A DNA stretch of 64,000 nt from Pseudomonas abietaniphila (GCF_900100795.1 NZ_FNCO01000009.1:1-64000); one strand, 5' to 3'; counted from the first letter of the stretch, positions 52,305 to 61,851 are shown. Notes: generated by a model from the letters alone, not told the origin. Program-made: numbers and translations.

Positions 52305-53402
52305 TTAAACCAGCTCACTGTCCTTGATGTTCGCGATAGGCCCTAGCAGGGAGAAGTCAAACGCCTTCAAAGGCTGATTCATCACCAGCCGGGTCGGGTA
52401 ATCAGGATTAGCCAGCGCGCCTTTACCCAGTGCGACGATGTCAGCGCCGTCGTTGAGAACCTGTTCAGCATGCTGAGGGTTGTCCAGACCGCCATTTGCG
52501 ACGATAGCGACCCCAGGAGCATGACGACGCGCCAAGCTGACCAGGCTGGGCCCGCTCTCGCTGAATGCGGGCGTCCAGGCTTTGTGTTCTGTGACGTGGA
52601 TGTAATGGATACCTGCGTCCTTCAGAGATCCAAAAATGGTCTCAGCGGCAGCTTCGCCTTCAGCCCATTTGTGTGCGTAATCGTTGACCTTGCCCTGCGA
52701 GATTCGAACACCAACGGGAGCGCCCCCAACGACAGCCTTTACGGCTTTGATGACTTCCAGGGTCAGGGCGATTCGATTCCCTACGCTTCCCCCCCAGCGG
52801 TCAGTTCTCTGGTTTGTGTAGTCGGTGAGGAACTGGTCGAGCAAATAACCGTTGGCGCCATGAATTTCCACGCCATCGAACCCTGCGCTCCCGACTGCCA
52901 ATTTTGCGGCATTGGCAAACCCTTCAATTGCATCGGCGATGTCTTCATCCGTCATGACCCTGGGTATGGCGTATTGGCCCTCGCCATAGTAGAACTTCAT
53001 CTGCTCCCCTTTAGGGCGTACAGCGGAAGGGCCGGCCGTTTCACCCAGGAAACGGTTTCCCTGATTCAAAGCGCCTGCGTGCATCAGTTGCGCGAACATG
53101 ACGCCTTGATGATCGTGTACCCGCCGGGTAACGGCTCGCCAGGCCAGGGCTTGTTCAGCATCCGTGATCCCGGGTTGAAACGGATAGCCTTGGGCGAATT
53201 TTTGATCGGTGTAAATCCCTTCAGTAATCACCAGCCCAAAACCGCCCTTGGCAAAGCGTTCGTAGTATTGACCCATCTTCTCCGAGGCGCTGCCCTGTTC
53301 AGTTGCGCTGACGCGTGTCATGGGGGAAACAGCGAGCCGGTTCTTTAATTTCAGATCGCCAATATCGAAAGTGGCTAGAATCTTCTTGCTGGACGTGTTC
53401 AT
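52305..53402 (-). CDS. old-yellow-enzyme-family alkene reductase
   Basis: A 365-residue FMN barrel enzyme. KLKNRLAVSPMTRVSA is the classical N terminus. The substrate-binding pair and the FMN-contacting stretch are in VEIHGANGYLLDQFL, followed by RTDRWGGSVGNR. The C-terminal phosphate site includes VANGGLD and VALGKGALANPD. It reduces activated double bonds of enones or similar compounds with NAD(P)H. It is divergent from a LysR gene 127 bases away, the likely regulator. Confidence 0.9.
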   Translation of the reverse strand: MNTSSKKILATFDIGDLKLKNRLAVSPMTRVSATEQGSASEKMGQYYERFAKGGFGLVITEGIYTDQKFAQGYPFQPGITDAEQALAWRAVTRRVHDHQGVMFAQLMHAGALNQGNRFLGETAGPSAVRPKGEQMKFYYGEGQYAIPRVMTDEDIADAIEGFANAAKLAVGSAGFDGVEIHGANGYLLDQFLTDYTNQRTDRWGGSVGNRIALTLEVIKAVKAVVGGAPVGVRISQGKVNDYAHKWAEGEAAAETIFGSLKDAGIHYIHVTEHKAWTPAFSESGPSLVSLARRHAPGVAIVANGGLDNPQHAEQVLNDGADIVALGKGALANPDYPTRLVMNQPLKAFDFSLLGPIANIKDSELV

Positions 53403-53529
53403 TTGATTGAGCCTTCGTTGGCCAGAGATTCATTTCCAAGGCCTTATGGTTGTAGACGATATCCCCAATCAGGTGAAGGCAGAAGCCGACCAGGGAGATA
53501 AGGCGGCGTAACGCAAAGAGATATAATCG

Positions 53530-54402
53530 ATGCAGATTCCGGATGTTGAAGTGTTCGCTGCCGTGGCAACCGCCAGCAGCCTTTCAGGGGCCGCGCGACG
53601 ACTTGGGCTGTCAGCCATGACAGTGTCCCGACGGCTTGCCTCTCTGGAAAAAGAGTTAGGGGTGCGGCTTGTCCAAAGAACAACCCGCTCTGCGTCCCTC
53701 ACGCCCGAGGGAGAAGTGCTGTTACCGTTCGCCAGAAGCATGCTGGAGGCTGACGAGGCCGCGCGCGCCACATTGAAAGCCAATGCCGGAACGGCCAGTG
53801 GTTTACTGAGAGTCACCGCCCCCACTGTTTTTGGCCAGGAACTGATCATGCCGGTGATTCCCCGGCTGCTCGCAGAAAACCCGGCACTGCAGGTTGACCT
53901 GACACTGTCTGATCGCATCGTCGACATCGTGGGCCTGGGTATCGACGTCGCTATCCGCATAGCGACGCTGAGCGATTCAGGGCTGGTAGCCCGCGCGCTT
54001 GCTCCGAACCCACGCGTCGTCTGCGCAAGTCCTGATTATCTCGCCAGGCAGGGTACGCCTACCCACCTTGAAGACCTCAAGAATCATCAATGCATTGGCT
54101 TGCATGGCATGCCTTATTGGCCATTTGTCCATCAGGGAAAGGCGGTATCCATCCGTGCTGAGGCATCGTTCTCGGCCAACAGTGTCGAGTCCGTCAGAGC
54201 GGCCAGCAAATTGGGACTAGGCCTGGCCATGCTGACTTACTGGGACGTACGCAACGAGCTCGCGGATGGCAGTCTGGCTCTCGTCGAGCTGGAGGATGTC
54301 GTGCCTGAGCAACTGTCCATCGCGGCAGTGCTTCCCACTCGTCAGTACGTACCCAACCGCGTGCGCGTACTTCTTGAACACCTTGAACGGGCCCTGAAGT
54401 AG
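53530..54402 (+). CDS. LysR-family transcriptional regulator
   Basis: A 290-residue LysR protein of the CrgA/DmlR branch: IPDVEVFAAVATASSLSGAA and LGLSAMTVSRRLASLEKELG, then GLLRVTAPTVFGQELIMPVI in the effector domain. It is divergent from the alkene reductase gene, a frequent pairing in which a LysR protein senses an electrophile and induces the reductase. The intergenic region has no obvious palindrome beyond short T-N11-A boxes. Confidence 0.87.
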   Translation: MQIPDVEVFAAVATASSLSGAARRLGLSAMTVSRRLASLEKELGVRLVQRTTRSASLTPEGEVLLPFARSMLEADEAARATLKANAGTASGLLRVTAPTVFGQELIMPVIPRLLAENPALQVDLTLSDRIVDIVGLGIDVAIRIATLSDSGLVARALAPNPRVVCASPDYLARQGTPTHLEDLKNHQCIGLHGMPYWPFVHQGKAVSIRAEASFSANSVESVRAASKLGLGLAMLTYWDVRNELADGSLALVELEDVVPEQLSIAAVLPTRQYVPNRVRVLLEHLERALK

Positions 54403-54714
54403 AGAAGAGATTTAGCGGCGTATTGACTCAAGGGGCGGCTGGCCGCCGGGAGGATGTGCAAGGAATCCATAGTCCTCTCAGGTGGCGATTGATGCATGCC
54501 GCCATGCTTTCAACGTGCCAAGTCCGTTTTAATGATGACGCGTTACAACACGGCGATTGTTTTCAATCTGGATGAGTCAAGACGATCTGCACCGAACGCA
54601 ATACGTTCAAACGCCACGAGCGTGCACACAAAGGCAACACTGTTTCTACTCCCATTGCGCAAGGCGCAGGGTCGTTAATCAGCGTTCCTCATCACACTCT
54701 TGGAAGCATTGATC
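54403..54714. other. intergenic stretch before DUF417 gene
   Basis: Bases 54403-54714 show no gene with family features. The end contains GGAAG, eight bases before the DUF417 start at 54715. Confidence 0.45.
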
Positions 54715-55224
54715 ATGAAAACCTTAAGACTCGAAAACGACGAAACCAACACCGCACAAACCCCTTCTACGCTCGGGTTCAAAATCATGGCGCTTGGCAT
54801 CTATGGGGCCTATTTTGCGCTCGCCGTCATTTACTTCTGGTTCGGCGGAATGAAGTTCACGCACTACGAGGCAGCCGGGCTTGTTCCGCTGGTGAGCAAC
54901 AGTCCATTTCTGGGCTGGGTTTATAATATTTTCAGCGTCGATACCTTCTCCAGCCTGCTCGGTGTGCTGGAAGTGTCGATCGGAACACTCATTGCTGGTC
55001 GCTTGCTGTCACCGAAGCTTTCTTTGATAGGTGGCGTGCTGTCTGCCGGACTGTTTTTCACCACCTTGAGCTTCATGTTCTCGACACCCGGCGTGATTGA
55101 GCCCGGCCTCGGTTTTCCCGCTATTTCCGTCGCTCCAGGCCAGTTTCTACTCAAAGATATCGGGCTGCTTGCCGCCTCGATCTTTGTGGCCGGCCATTCG
55201 CTGATGGCCCTGGAACGCCGATGA
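54715..55224 (+). CDS. DUF417/RclC-like inner-membrane protein
   Basis: A 169-residue membrane protein with four hydrophobic helices. The DUF417 signature is FWFGGMKFTHYEAAGLVPLV followed by NSPFLGW, and PGFLKD-like SVAPGQFLLKDIGLLAASIF near the end. E. coli RclC (YkgB) belongs to this family and helps survive reactive chlorine. It converges with an AraC regulator resembling RclR, with a shared hairpin between. ATG 54715 is chosen for its GGAAG site. Confidence 0.82.
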   Translation: MKTLRLENDETNTAQTPSTLGFKIMALGIYGAYFALAVIYFWFGGMKFTHYEAAGLVPLVSNSPFLGWVYNIFSVDTFSSLLGVLEVSIGTLIAGRLLSPKLSLIGGVLSAGLFFTTLSFMFSTPGVIEPGLGFPAISVAPGQFLLKDIGLLAASIFVAGHSLMALERR

Positions 55225-55243
55225 GCCGATGATTTGCCACTGC

Positions 55244-55278
55244 AATGGCCTGAAGCGATTCAACGCTTTCAGGTCATT
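55244..55278. terminator. bidirectional stem-loop between RclC-like and AraC genes
   Basis: AATGGCCTGAAGCG (55244-55257) pairs with CGCTTTCAGGTCATT (55264-55278) with one mismatch and one bulge around ATTCAA. The right arm covers the stop codon of the AraC gene (55269). Likely ends both convergent transcripts. Confidence 0.6.
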
Positions 55279-56114
55279 GCCCCCTCTTCTCCGCCTGCCA
55301 CGTCCTTCATCCAGTCCCGAGGGCTGTAGCCAGTCTTGCGTCGAAACGCGCGTGCAAGTGCCGAGGGACTTTCATAACCCACTTCGGAGGCAATGAGAGT
55401 AATCGATCGGCCTTCACGAAGACGCTTCTGCGCCAGGCTGATACGCCAACTCAACAGATAATCGGCGGGCGTTTGCCCGATGACCGCCCGAAAGTGCACT
55501 GCGTAGGCCGCGCGCGACATGTTCGATTCGCTCGCCAGTCCCGCAATTGACCACGCCAGATGAGGTGAGTTGTGAATCTGCAAAAGAGAGCGTGACAACC
55601 TCGGATCGGCCAGACCCGCCATGACCCCGGTATGCAACTGGTGGTGATCGAGCAGATGTCGAAACAACAGGATGACCAGCAACTCGAATAACCGTTCAAG
55701 GGCTGCCTCCCTGCCACAGTGCGAGTCCGCCGCCTCGCGGAACATCCATTTCAGCGTATCGGCCAGCATGGGTAGTTCATCCAGCGACAGCACCAGACAA
55801 TCGGGTAATGAAGCCGACACCGGATTGTCGACCCCTCCCTCAAACTCCATCGTTGCACACAACAACTGAGCGCCCTCGGACTCACCGGCAAACAGTTGAT
55901 GCCGACTTGGACGCGGCATAAAAATCAAGCTGGGCCGGATCAGCAGCAAGTCCTTACGATCAGGTCCCAGCAATGTAACGCTGCCGGCCTGTAGCAAGTG
56001 GATATAACCACGTCCTTCTGCACCGTCATAAGTCGACAAACCGCACAGCTTGCCACTGTAAAACAGGTTTGCGCGCACACCGAACTGCGATAACAAAGTA
56101 GACAAGCGATCCAT
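55269..56114 (-). CDS. AraC-family regulator with cupin_6 domain, RclR-like
   Basis: A 281-residue regulator: an N-terminal cupin_6 domain and a C-terminal AraC double helix-turn-helix (IAGLASESNMSRAAYAVHFR and ITLIASEVGYESPSALARAFR). Cysteines at residues 24 and 85 fall close to the two redox-sensing cysteines (21 and 89) described in E. coli RclR, which detects hypochlorous acid. With the DUF417 gene alongside, an RclR role is likely. AAAGAG-type ribosome site is weak at ATG 56114. Confidence 0.82.
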   Translation of the reverse strand: MDRLSTLLSQFGVRANLFYSGKLCGLSTYDGAEGRGYIHLLQAGSVTLLGPDRKDLLLIRPSLIFMPRPSRHQLFAGESEGAQLLCATMEFEGGVDNPVSASLPDCLVLSLDELPMLADTLKWMFREAADSHCGREAALERLFELLVILLFRHLLDHHQLHTGVMAGLADPRLSRSLLQIHNSPHLAWSIAGLASESNMSRAAYAVHFRAVIGQTPADYLLSWRISLAQKRLREGRSITLIASEVGYESPSALARAFRRKTGYSPRDWMKDVAGGEEGAMT

Positions 56115-56384
56115 GGAAAGTCTCTTGGCAGGAAATGCACGTTCAAATCATAACACCGAAGGAATGCGCCACCTTGTGGCCGGCCTTCTATTGAAACCTT
56201 GAGTGAGCAGGAAAACGGGACAGAGAAAAAAGAGCGGATCGACGTACCGGAAGAGTTGAGGTTGGCACGATCTGATTTGCAATCGCGGGCCCCCCGTTGA
56301 TCGGCCTGCAGGCCGCCGGTTTATTCAACCATGACTACCTGGCGACTAAACGAGTGTTGCCTCGTCAGTGGGTAGCCGGGGTGG

Positions 56385-58280
56385 TTACCGATACCCACGC
56401 GCCTGGATGTTGAACAGGCTGGCATAGCGCCCGCCGCCCGCCATCAGTTGCACGTGGGTTCCTTGTTCCAGAATCCGGCCCTGATCCAGCACGATGATGT
56501 GATCAGCGTTGCGCACGCTGGAGAATCGGTGAGAAATCAGCAGCGTCATGCGCCCCTCGGCGTACTCGCGGAAGTGCTCGAATACGGCAGCCTCGGCCCC
56601 AGCGTCGAGGGCCGCGGTCGGTTCGTCCAGAATCAGCAGATCGGCCTCACGGCGCATGTAGGCCCGTGACAGCGCCACCTTTTGCCATTGCCCACCGGAC
56701 AGTTCCTGCCCACCAACGAACCAGCGGCCCAACTGCGTGTGGTAGCCGTTGCTCAAGCGCTCGATGAAGTCGGCGGCGATCCCTTGAGTGGCCGCATCCC
56801 GCCAACGTTCCTGGTCATCGAAAGCGTCGACGTCCCCCACCCCAAGGTTTTCGCCGACGGTCATCTGGTAACGGATGTAGTCCTGAAAGATCACCCCGAT
56901 GCGCTGGTGCAAGGCCTGTTCGTCCCAGTCCTGCAAATCGCTGCCGTCCAGCAGGATTCGGCCTTCGTCGGGCGTATAGAGTCGGGTAAGCAGTTTGATC
57001 AGTGTGGTTTTACCCGAGCCGTTTTCGCCCACCAGGGCCAAGCTCATGCCCGGCGTCAGGTGCAGGCTGATGTCGCTGAGCGTGGGGTGCGCGGCACCCG
57101 GGTAGCGGAAGCCCACGCGCTCGCAGCGCAGGCCGTCACCTGGGCGTGCACCGGCCTTCAGCGTGCCGCGTATCGGTGCCACCGGCACGCCAAGGTATTC
57201 GTAGAGGTCAGACAGGTACAGGCCGTCCTCGTACAAACCGGCAATTGCGCTGAGGCTGGCAGTGATCGCGACTTGGCCTTGCTTGAACAGCACCAGGTAC
57301 ATCGTCATCTGCCCCAGCGTGGTCTGGCCGCGCACGGTGTCCAATACCACCCAGGCGTAGGCCACGTAGAACGCGGCAGTTCCCAGTAGCCCGAGGGCAA
57401 AGCCCCAGGCGTCGCGTCGCACGGTGAGCCGGCGGTCTTCGGCGTACAAGCGCATGAAATTGTCGCGATAGCGTTGCAGCAACAACGGCGCCATGCCGAA
57501 AAGCTTCACTTCCTTGGTGTGCGCCTCATGGGACAGCAATGATTCCAGGTAATTTTGATGGCGAGTTTCCGGGGCGCGACGCTGAAACAGGCGGAAGGCA
57601 TTACCCGAAAAATGCGTCTCGGCGAAAAACACCGGCAGCGCGCCGAGCACCAGGATCAGCAGCGCCCAAGGGGAAAAATGCACCAGCAGCACCGCAAAGC
57701 TGACCAGCGAGATAAGGTTTTGCGTGAGCCCCAGGCCTTTTGTGACGAGGCCCAGTGGCCGGGTCGACGCATCGCGGCGCACGCGCACCAACTTGTCGTA
57801 AAAGGCCGAGTCCTCGAACTGCAGCAGCGAAAAGGTCTGGGCCTTTTCCAGGATCATCAGGTTGACCTTCTGCCCCAACTGCACCCGCAGTAGCGCTTGT
57901 TGCATTGAAAGCGCCCGTTGCGCCGCGGCCAGCAACGCCAATACGCCCGCCTCGGCCAACACGTAACGCAGGACAGGCCATACCGGCGCCTGGCTGCCAT
58001 TGCCATGGATCTGCATCGCCTGAACCACCGCATCGACGATCCGCTGGCCGATCCAGGCGGCGAGCGCGGGCAATAGGCCGGCGACCAGTGTTGCCACGAT
58101 CAAGCCGCAGAACAAGGGGCGGGAAGTCGCCCAGACAAGACCGACCGCCCTGCCGCTCTGGGTTGAAAATGCAGTCAAACGATTGAACAACGACATTAAA
58201 GGCGCAGGCTCCGGGTGGTCAGTGACAGGCCATTGTACCGGCGAGTTCGGGAGGCTTCGCCGGTCTTGTTGATCGCTCAT
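56385..58280 (-). CDS. ABC exporter, fused permease-ATPase
   Basis: A 631-residue half-transporter: six membrane helices at about 30-310 (start counted from ATG 58280), then a nucleotide-binding domain with Walker A GENGSGKT, signature LSGGQ, Walker B LLILDEPT and switch SHRFSS. The layout suits exporters of peptides, lipids or drugs. Another ATG at 58196 (MSLFNRL) is possible and removes a polar leader of 28 residues; neither has a strong ribosome site. It follows the DUF1835 gene in the same direction by 125 bases. Substrate is unknown. Confidence 0.88.
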   Translation of the reverse strand: MSDQQDRRSLPNSPVQWPVTDHPEPAPLMSLFNRLTAFSTQSGRAVGLVWATSRPLFCGLIVATLVAGLLPALAAWIGQRIVDAVVQAMQIHGNGSQAPVWPVLRYVLAEAGVLALLAAAQRALSMQQALLRVQLGQKVNLMILEKAQTFSLLQFEDSAFYDKLVRVRRDASTRPLGLVTKGLGLTQNLISLVSFAVLLVHFSPWALLILVLGALPVFFAETHFSGNAFRLFQRRAPETRHQNYLESLLSHEAHTKEVKLFGMAPLLLQRYRDNFMRLYAEDRRLTVRRDAWGFALGLLGTAAFYVAYAWVVLDTVRGQTTLGQMTMYLVLFKQGQVAITASLSAIAGLYEDGLYLSDLYEYLGVPVAPIRGTLKAGARPGDGLRCERVGFRYPGAAHPTLSDISLHLTPGMSLALVGENGSGKTTLIKLLTRLYTPDEGRILLDGSDLQDWDEQALHQRIGVIFQDYIRYQMTVGENLGVGDVDAFDDQERWRDAATQGIAADFIERLSNGYHTQLGRWFVGGQELSGGQWQKVALSRAYMRREADLLILDEPTAALDAGAEAAVFEHFREYAEGRMTLLISHRFSSVRNADHIIVLDQGRILEQGTHVQLMAGGGRYASLFNIQARGYR

Positions 58281-58405
58281 TGAATTCACCGTCAAGGGAT
58301 GCCGCCTTGCATACTCGGGCAACGATAGCGCTTCTCAAACACCTTCTCCCCGTACGGGTACCAGCGCTCATCCCAGGCAGGCATTGCTCACCTATCCCGG
58401 TCCAC

Positions 58406-59647
58406 TCAACGACGCCACACCTGCCCTTGATCACTCACGACCCAGGGCTGTTGATCGGCGACGATGTGAACCCCGCCGACCCAGCGCTTCGCTGGCGCGC
58501 AGTCGAGCCAGTTCGTGCGTCCCAGCAAAACGCGCTCACCCAGCGCCGTGACGCGAATGGCGCGTTTCTGCCACTCGCCCTCCGGCTGCTCATGCACCAA
58601 AGGCTGCGGCGAATCGATCATCGGTCGCAGCAGCGCATGGAACATCAAATCACCCAGATAAGGCAGAGGCTCATAGCTCAGGCTGAGATGCCCGAAGACT
58701 TTTCCTGAGGGCAGCTCGCCGTGGTCGGTCAACACGCGCAATATCAAGCGCTGGGTCAGACTCAACCCATCGCCCGCCCCCGGAAGCTCTTGCAGTTGCC
58801 TCGCCAGAGCAGGCCCGAGCAACGGCAACGCCGGGTGCACCTGGGCGGCGAGCCGCGCCCAGTCGCCGGGGTTTGCGCAGGTATAGGCCGTCCATGCTTC
58901 ACGCGCCAATGCCAGCGCGTCTGCGCCTAAAGAACGCCGCTGCGGCCAGAGCCAGGCAAGCAGATCCGGGGCCAGTTGCCCGATCCCGATGAATCGCTCA
59001 ACGCCTGGCACCCGATCAATCTCGATCAATTCAAGCCTGCGCGGCAAGGCGGGCAAACTCGCGAGAATCCGAACCAGAAACAGCTGATCGTACGCATCGG
59101 CTTCGCACCACAGCACCAGCTCGCTGTGAGCACCCAGTTGCCCTAATGCCTTGCGCTGTGTGGCCTGACGCTGTTGGACATCGCGTGCCGGCAAACCAAA
59201 TGCCTGCTCTACGTAAGCCGCCCGCAGTGACCAGTACTCATCGTCAGGCAACGCGGGAACCGGGCCCATGACCATCGGATCATCAAACATGTGAAACGAG
59301 CCTGAAAAACCTGCTATCCGCAGGCTGTGCTCGATATCGTTACCGCAGCGCCAATGCTGGACCGTCGCCTCGCCTGTAGCAGTGAAATCCGGATGGCGCG
59401 CGGCGAACGCAATGCTGTCGGCATGGGCAATCAGCTTTGGCCAACTGGGAAAACCCGCCTCACGCGCCACCAGCCACTGCGTGTCGGCAAGTCGATAGTC
59501 AGGCCCCGACAAACCGATCGCGATCAACTGCGCACGGACATCGTCAGCTTCGGCGTTGTTCAGTGCTTTCAAAAGACGCTTGGCGCGCTTGCGCAGCGAG
59601 GGTAAATCAAGAAGACCGTGACGGCGTGAAGCGTTTATGGCGGGCAT
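58406..59647 (-). CDS. DUF1835-domain protein with N-terminal extension
   Basis: A 413-residue cytoplasmic protein. The N-terminal 75 residues (LDLPSLRKRAKRLLKALNNA, then DTQWLVAREAGFPSWPKLIAHA) are a short helical domain also found alone or next to ankyrin-like proteins. From about 115 on, the DUF1835 fold is seen (SELVLWCEADAYDQLFLVRIL) and the C-terminal region matches the linked DUF3658-type part with WQKRAIRVTALGERVLLG. Function is unknown. It lies between the GNAT gene and the ABC exporter, all leftward. Confidence 0.78.
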   Translation of the reverse strand: MPAINASRRHGLLDLPSLRKRAKRLLKALNNAEADDVRAQLIAIGLSGPDYRLADTQWLVAREAGFPSWPKLIAHADSIAFAARHPDFTATGEATVQHWRCGNDIEHSLRIAGFSGSFHMFDDPMVMGPVPALPDDEYWSLRAAYVEQAFGLPARDVQQRQATQRKALGQLGAHSELVLWCEADAYDQLFLVRILASLPALPRRLELIEIDRVPGVERFIGIGQLAPDLLAWLWPQRRSLGADALALAREAWTAYTCANPGDWARLAAQVHPALPLLGPALARQLQELPGAGDGLSLTQRLILRVLTDHGELPSGKVFGHLSLSYEPLPYLGDLMFHALLRPMIDSPQPLVHEQPEGEWQKRAIRVTALGERVLLGRTNWLDCAPAKRWVGGVHIVADQQPWVVSDQGQVWRR

Positions 59648-59752
59648 GCCAACTCCTTACAGGGCTCGGTCCGCCGACAAGCCGGGAGCTGGAATGGAAA
59701 GATGAAAACGCATGCCTGGGAAACCCCTTCGCGCGGACCGCAGGCGCAGCAA

Positions 59753-59776
59753 ACGCCCGAACGCCCGAACGCCCGA
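59753..59776. repeat. three tandem copies of ACGCCCGA
   Basis: Three perfect 8-base units lie between the GNAT gene end (59853) and the DUF1835 start (59647), followed by a degenerate fourth. Probably replication slippage; no function is evident. Confidence 0.5.
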
Positions 59777-59852
59777 ACGCCGACTTTAGCGGGATGGGCT
59801 CGGGGAAGCAAAGACTGGTTGAACAGGTGGCCAGACATCTCAACCGCTTTTC

Positions 59853-60653
59853 TCAGCGGTCTGCCAGTCGGTACAGCGCCTGAGCATGGGACACCGTCAA
59901 CCCGGCACGCTCCAGGTTTCGCCGGCTTTGGGAGCCGGCCAGCGCGGTCGCAGCAACCCAGTGGCAGCCGTGCTGCCGAGCTTGCTTTATTCGATGAGAA
60001 ATCAGCGCTCCGTGGTAGCCGTTGCCTCGGGCATCCTTTCGGGTTGCAGCCGTCCCAAGGTAAGCAATGCCATTACTGGCCAGGTAGACCGAAGCCCCTG
60101 CGACCACGGCCCCGCCCGCTTTCAGTAGGTAGAGTTTCAGACGTCCGTCAGGCGTCTGCCCTGCAAAGGAGGCCTGATTCAGCAACCGATGCTCTGGCCT
60201 GGTATGAAAGCCGCCAGCGTGCACATCTGCAAACAGAGCGTGGGTCTGCGACGTGACTTCCTCAATTTCGAATGAGTGCTCACTCAAGACTGCCTTTTCA
60301 ATGGCGCAAACCAATTGCAAGTGAGTCCATCCCCTCAAACGCTCAAGCGTTGATTCGCCTACAAAAGCGCTGGGCTTCAGTGCCGACGGTGTTCCGATAA
60401 GAGGGGTCACGGTCGAATGTGCCGCTGACTCATTCAGCAACTTCAACACGGCCTGCGGTTCATTCGCGATATCACCGTAGATGCGGTTGAGCATCGGGCT
60501 GGGCGATGCTTTCACCTGGAAACACGGAAAGCCTGCGTTGGAAAAAACACGTGCGCCATAAGGATTTCCGCTGACCGCTGCCAGTCGCTCAACGCGCGAA
60601 CGTAAATACTCGCTTTCTGCGGCCTCAATGCCATGAGCCAGTTCAACATCCAT
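59853..60653 (-). CDS. GNAT-family acetyltransferase
   Basis: A 266-residue protein with a C-terminal GNAT domain. The acetyl-CoA motif is seen in TRKDARGNGYHGALISHRIK, and the preceding strand is VAGASVYLASNGIAYLGTAA. The end QSRRNLERAGLTVSHAQALY is the classical GNAT C terminus. An N-terminal region of about 120 residues is also related to GNAT folds. AAGGA lies seven bases before ATG 60653. Substrate is unknown. The 51-residue gene is next upstream in the same direction. Confidence 0.83.
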   Translation of the reverse strand: MDVELAHGIEAAESEYLRSRVERLAAVSGNPYGARVFSNAGFPCFQVKASPSPMLNRIYGDIANEPQAVLKLLNESAAHSTVTPLIGTPSALKPSAFVGESTLERLRGWTHLQLVCAIEKAVLSEHSFEIEEVTSQTHALFADVHAGGFHTRPEHRLLNQASFAGQTPDGRLKLYLLKAGGAVVAGASVYLASNGIAYLGTAATRKDARGNGYHGALISHRIKQARQHGCHWVAATALAGSQSRRNLERAGLTVSHAQALYRLADR

Positions 60654-60757
60654 GTTGTTATCCTTTCTGGAGTTTCCAAGCGCGATAAGCGCATCGACCA
60701 TACGCATGCGTCCAGGCAAACCGGCCGACTCCACTCGGCGATCAATGAGTGGGGTGG

Positions 60758-60913
60758 TCAGTAGACAGGGATCACATGCGGCGCCTCGATCCTGGCTTTC
60801 AGCCGGTCTGCAAACGCCACGGCTTCTGCCATGTTACGGAAGCTCACCGGATAATCATTCAGCTTCACCAGCCAGTCGGAACCGCAGAACGCTTTTTCGA
60901 TCGTGATGACCAT
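60758..60913 (-). CDS. 51-residue conserved-looking small protein
   Basis: A small gene of 52 codons: it starts MVITIEKAFCGSDWLVKLND, continues to a second half with MAEAVAFADRLKARIEA and ends IPVY. GGGAGG lies nine bases before ATG 60913. Strong ribosome site, balanced amino-acid composition and a plausible beta-alpha fold (DUF2188-like in feel) make it a real gene. It precedes the GNAT gene by 104 bases. Function is unknown. Confidence 0.72.
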   Translation of the reverse strand: MVITIEKAFCGSDWLVKLNDYPVSFRNMAEAVAFADRLKARIEAPHVIPVY

Positions 60914-61130
60914 GGGTGCAGGCCTCCCTCAGTTTAGAGTTAGCCACCGAAGACAACCTGAACGCTCAACGACGGTGAGTTTAAGCGGGTTGCAGACTAG
61001 CACTGCTGGCGCGTCCAGCCGTAAAAAAGGACGACCGGTTATGTGCTTCGTTTGAAGGCGCGAACGGCGCCGTCATGGTCTGCTTTCAGAAGTGGAGTGA
61101 ACGGCCAGAAAGGCATTGCGCAAGAGTCTG

Positions 61131-61532
61131 TTACAGGTCCGATGCGCACCGTTTAAGCAGGTCACGAATCGGCTCTCGCACATTGCGTTTGCCCATGTCC
61201 TTACGGCTGATCCAACGGCAATCGTCAATTTCATTCAGGGGGCGAGGTTTCTTGGACGACGTCCGCCGAGCCTCGAACAGGAAGTGCACCACGTTGTCTT
61301 GCCTGTACTGAGAAACATAGGCCAGCCGATCAAAACTGAGGCCCGTTTCCTCTGCCATCTCTCGCTTCGCCGCCTGCAGCGGGGTCTCCCCTCGCTCAAC
61401 GCGTCCGCCGGGCAAATTCCATTTTGAACGACGCTTGCGAACGAACAGTATCTCCCCATCCCGGCGGTAGATCACCGTGGCGCGGCGTTTCAAGCCCTTG
61501 TGTTTGGCCGTACTGGCTTGCGTGGCAACCAT
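61131..61532 (-). CDS. Nudix hydrolase
   Basis: A 133-residue Nudix-domain protein: the box GGRVERGETPLQAAKREMAEETGL keeps all catalytic residues (G-x5-E-x7-REUxEExGU, here split over residues 42-65). Flanking strands KWNLPGG and FLFEAR fit. It hydrolyses nucleoside-diphosphate-linked substrates, but which one is unknown. The gene stands between the small gene and the GFA-family gene. Confidence 0.87.
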   Translation of the reverse strand: MVATQASTAKHKGLKRRATVIYRRDGEILFVRKRRSKWNLPGGRVERGETPLQAAKREMAEETGLSFDRLAYVSQYRQDNVVHFLFEARRTSSKKPRPLNEIDDCRWISRKDMGKRNVREPIRDLLKRCASDL

Positions 61533-61584
61533 AGGTCATCCCGTTGGCAGTGACATCACGTCGTTAGGAAATCCGATTGGAGTT

Positions 61585-61839
61585 TTACGACGCTTTCACC
61601 ATCTTGACCCTGGAAGGTGTCGATCTGATGACGGTGTAAATGGATCGGTCATGTGCGAACACAGGTATCGGCGTCCGCGCACAGACCTTGACCCTGGCTG
61701 ACAGGGACAGTTCCGGCAGGTGTGCCGATACTCGATAGGGGGTGACTGGTTTCAGGTTATCGACCGTTATCCAGCGGTCCACAGCCTGTCTGCGGGTGAT
61801 ACGCTCGCCTGACGTAAATCGCGCGAAGCGATTGAACAT
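61585..61839 (-). CDS. doubtful hypothetical protein
   Basis: An 84-codon frame from ATG 61839, MFNRFARFTSGERITRRQAV to VIRSTPSRVKMVKAS. It is basic, with no signal or membrane helix. It is divergent from the GFA gene, 12 bases away. No strong ribosome site and no family recognised; coding composition is ordinary. It may be a small regulator or a chance frame. Confidence 0.3.
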   Translation of the reverse strand: MFNRFARFTSGERITRRQAVDRWITVDNLKPVTPYRVSAHLPELSLSARVKVCARTPIPVFAHDRSIYTVIRSTPSRVKMVKAS

Positions 61840-61851
61840 TCCGGAGCAGAC

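Noticed and set aside
54496..54678. Plus-strand frame of 60 codons before the DUF417 gene
   Set aside because: No ribosome site and no protein-like pattern.
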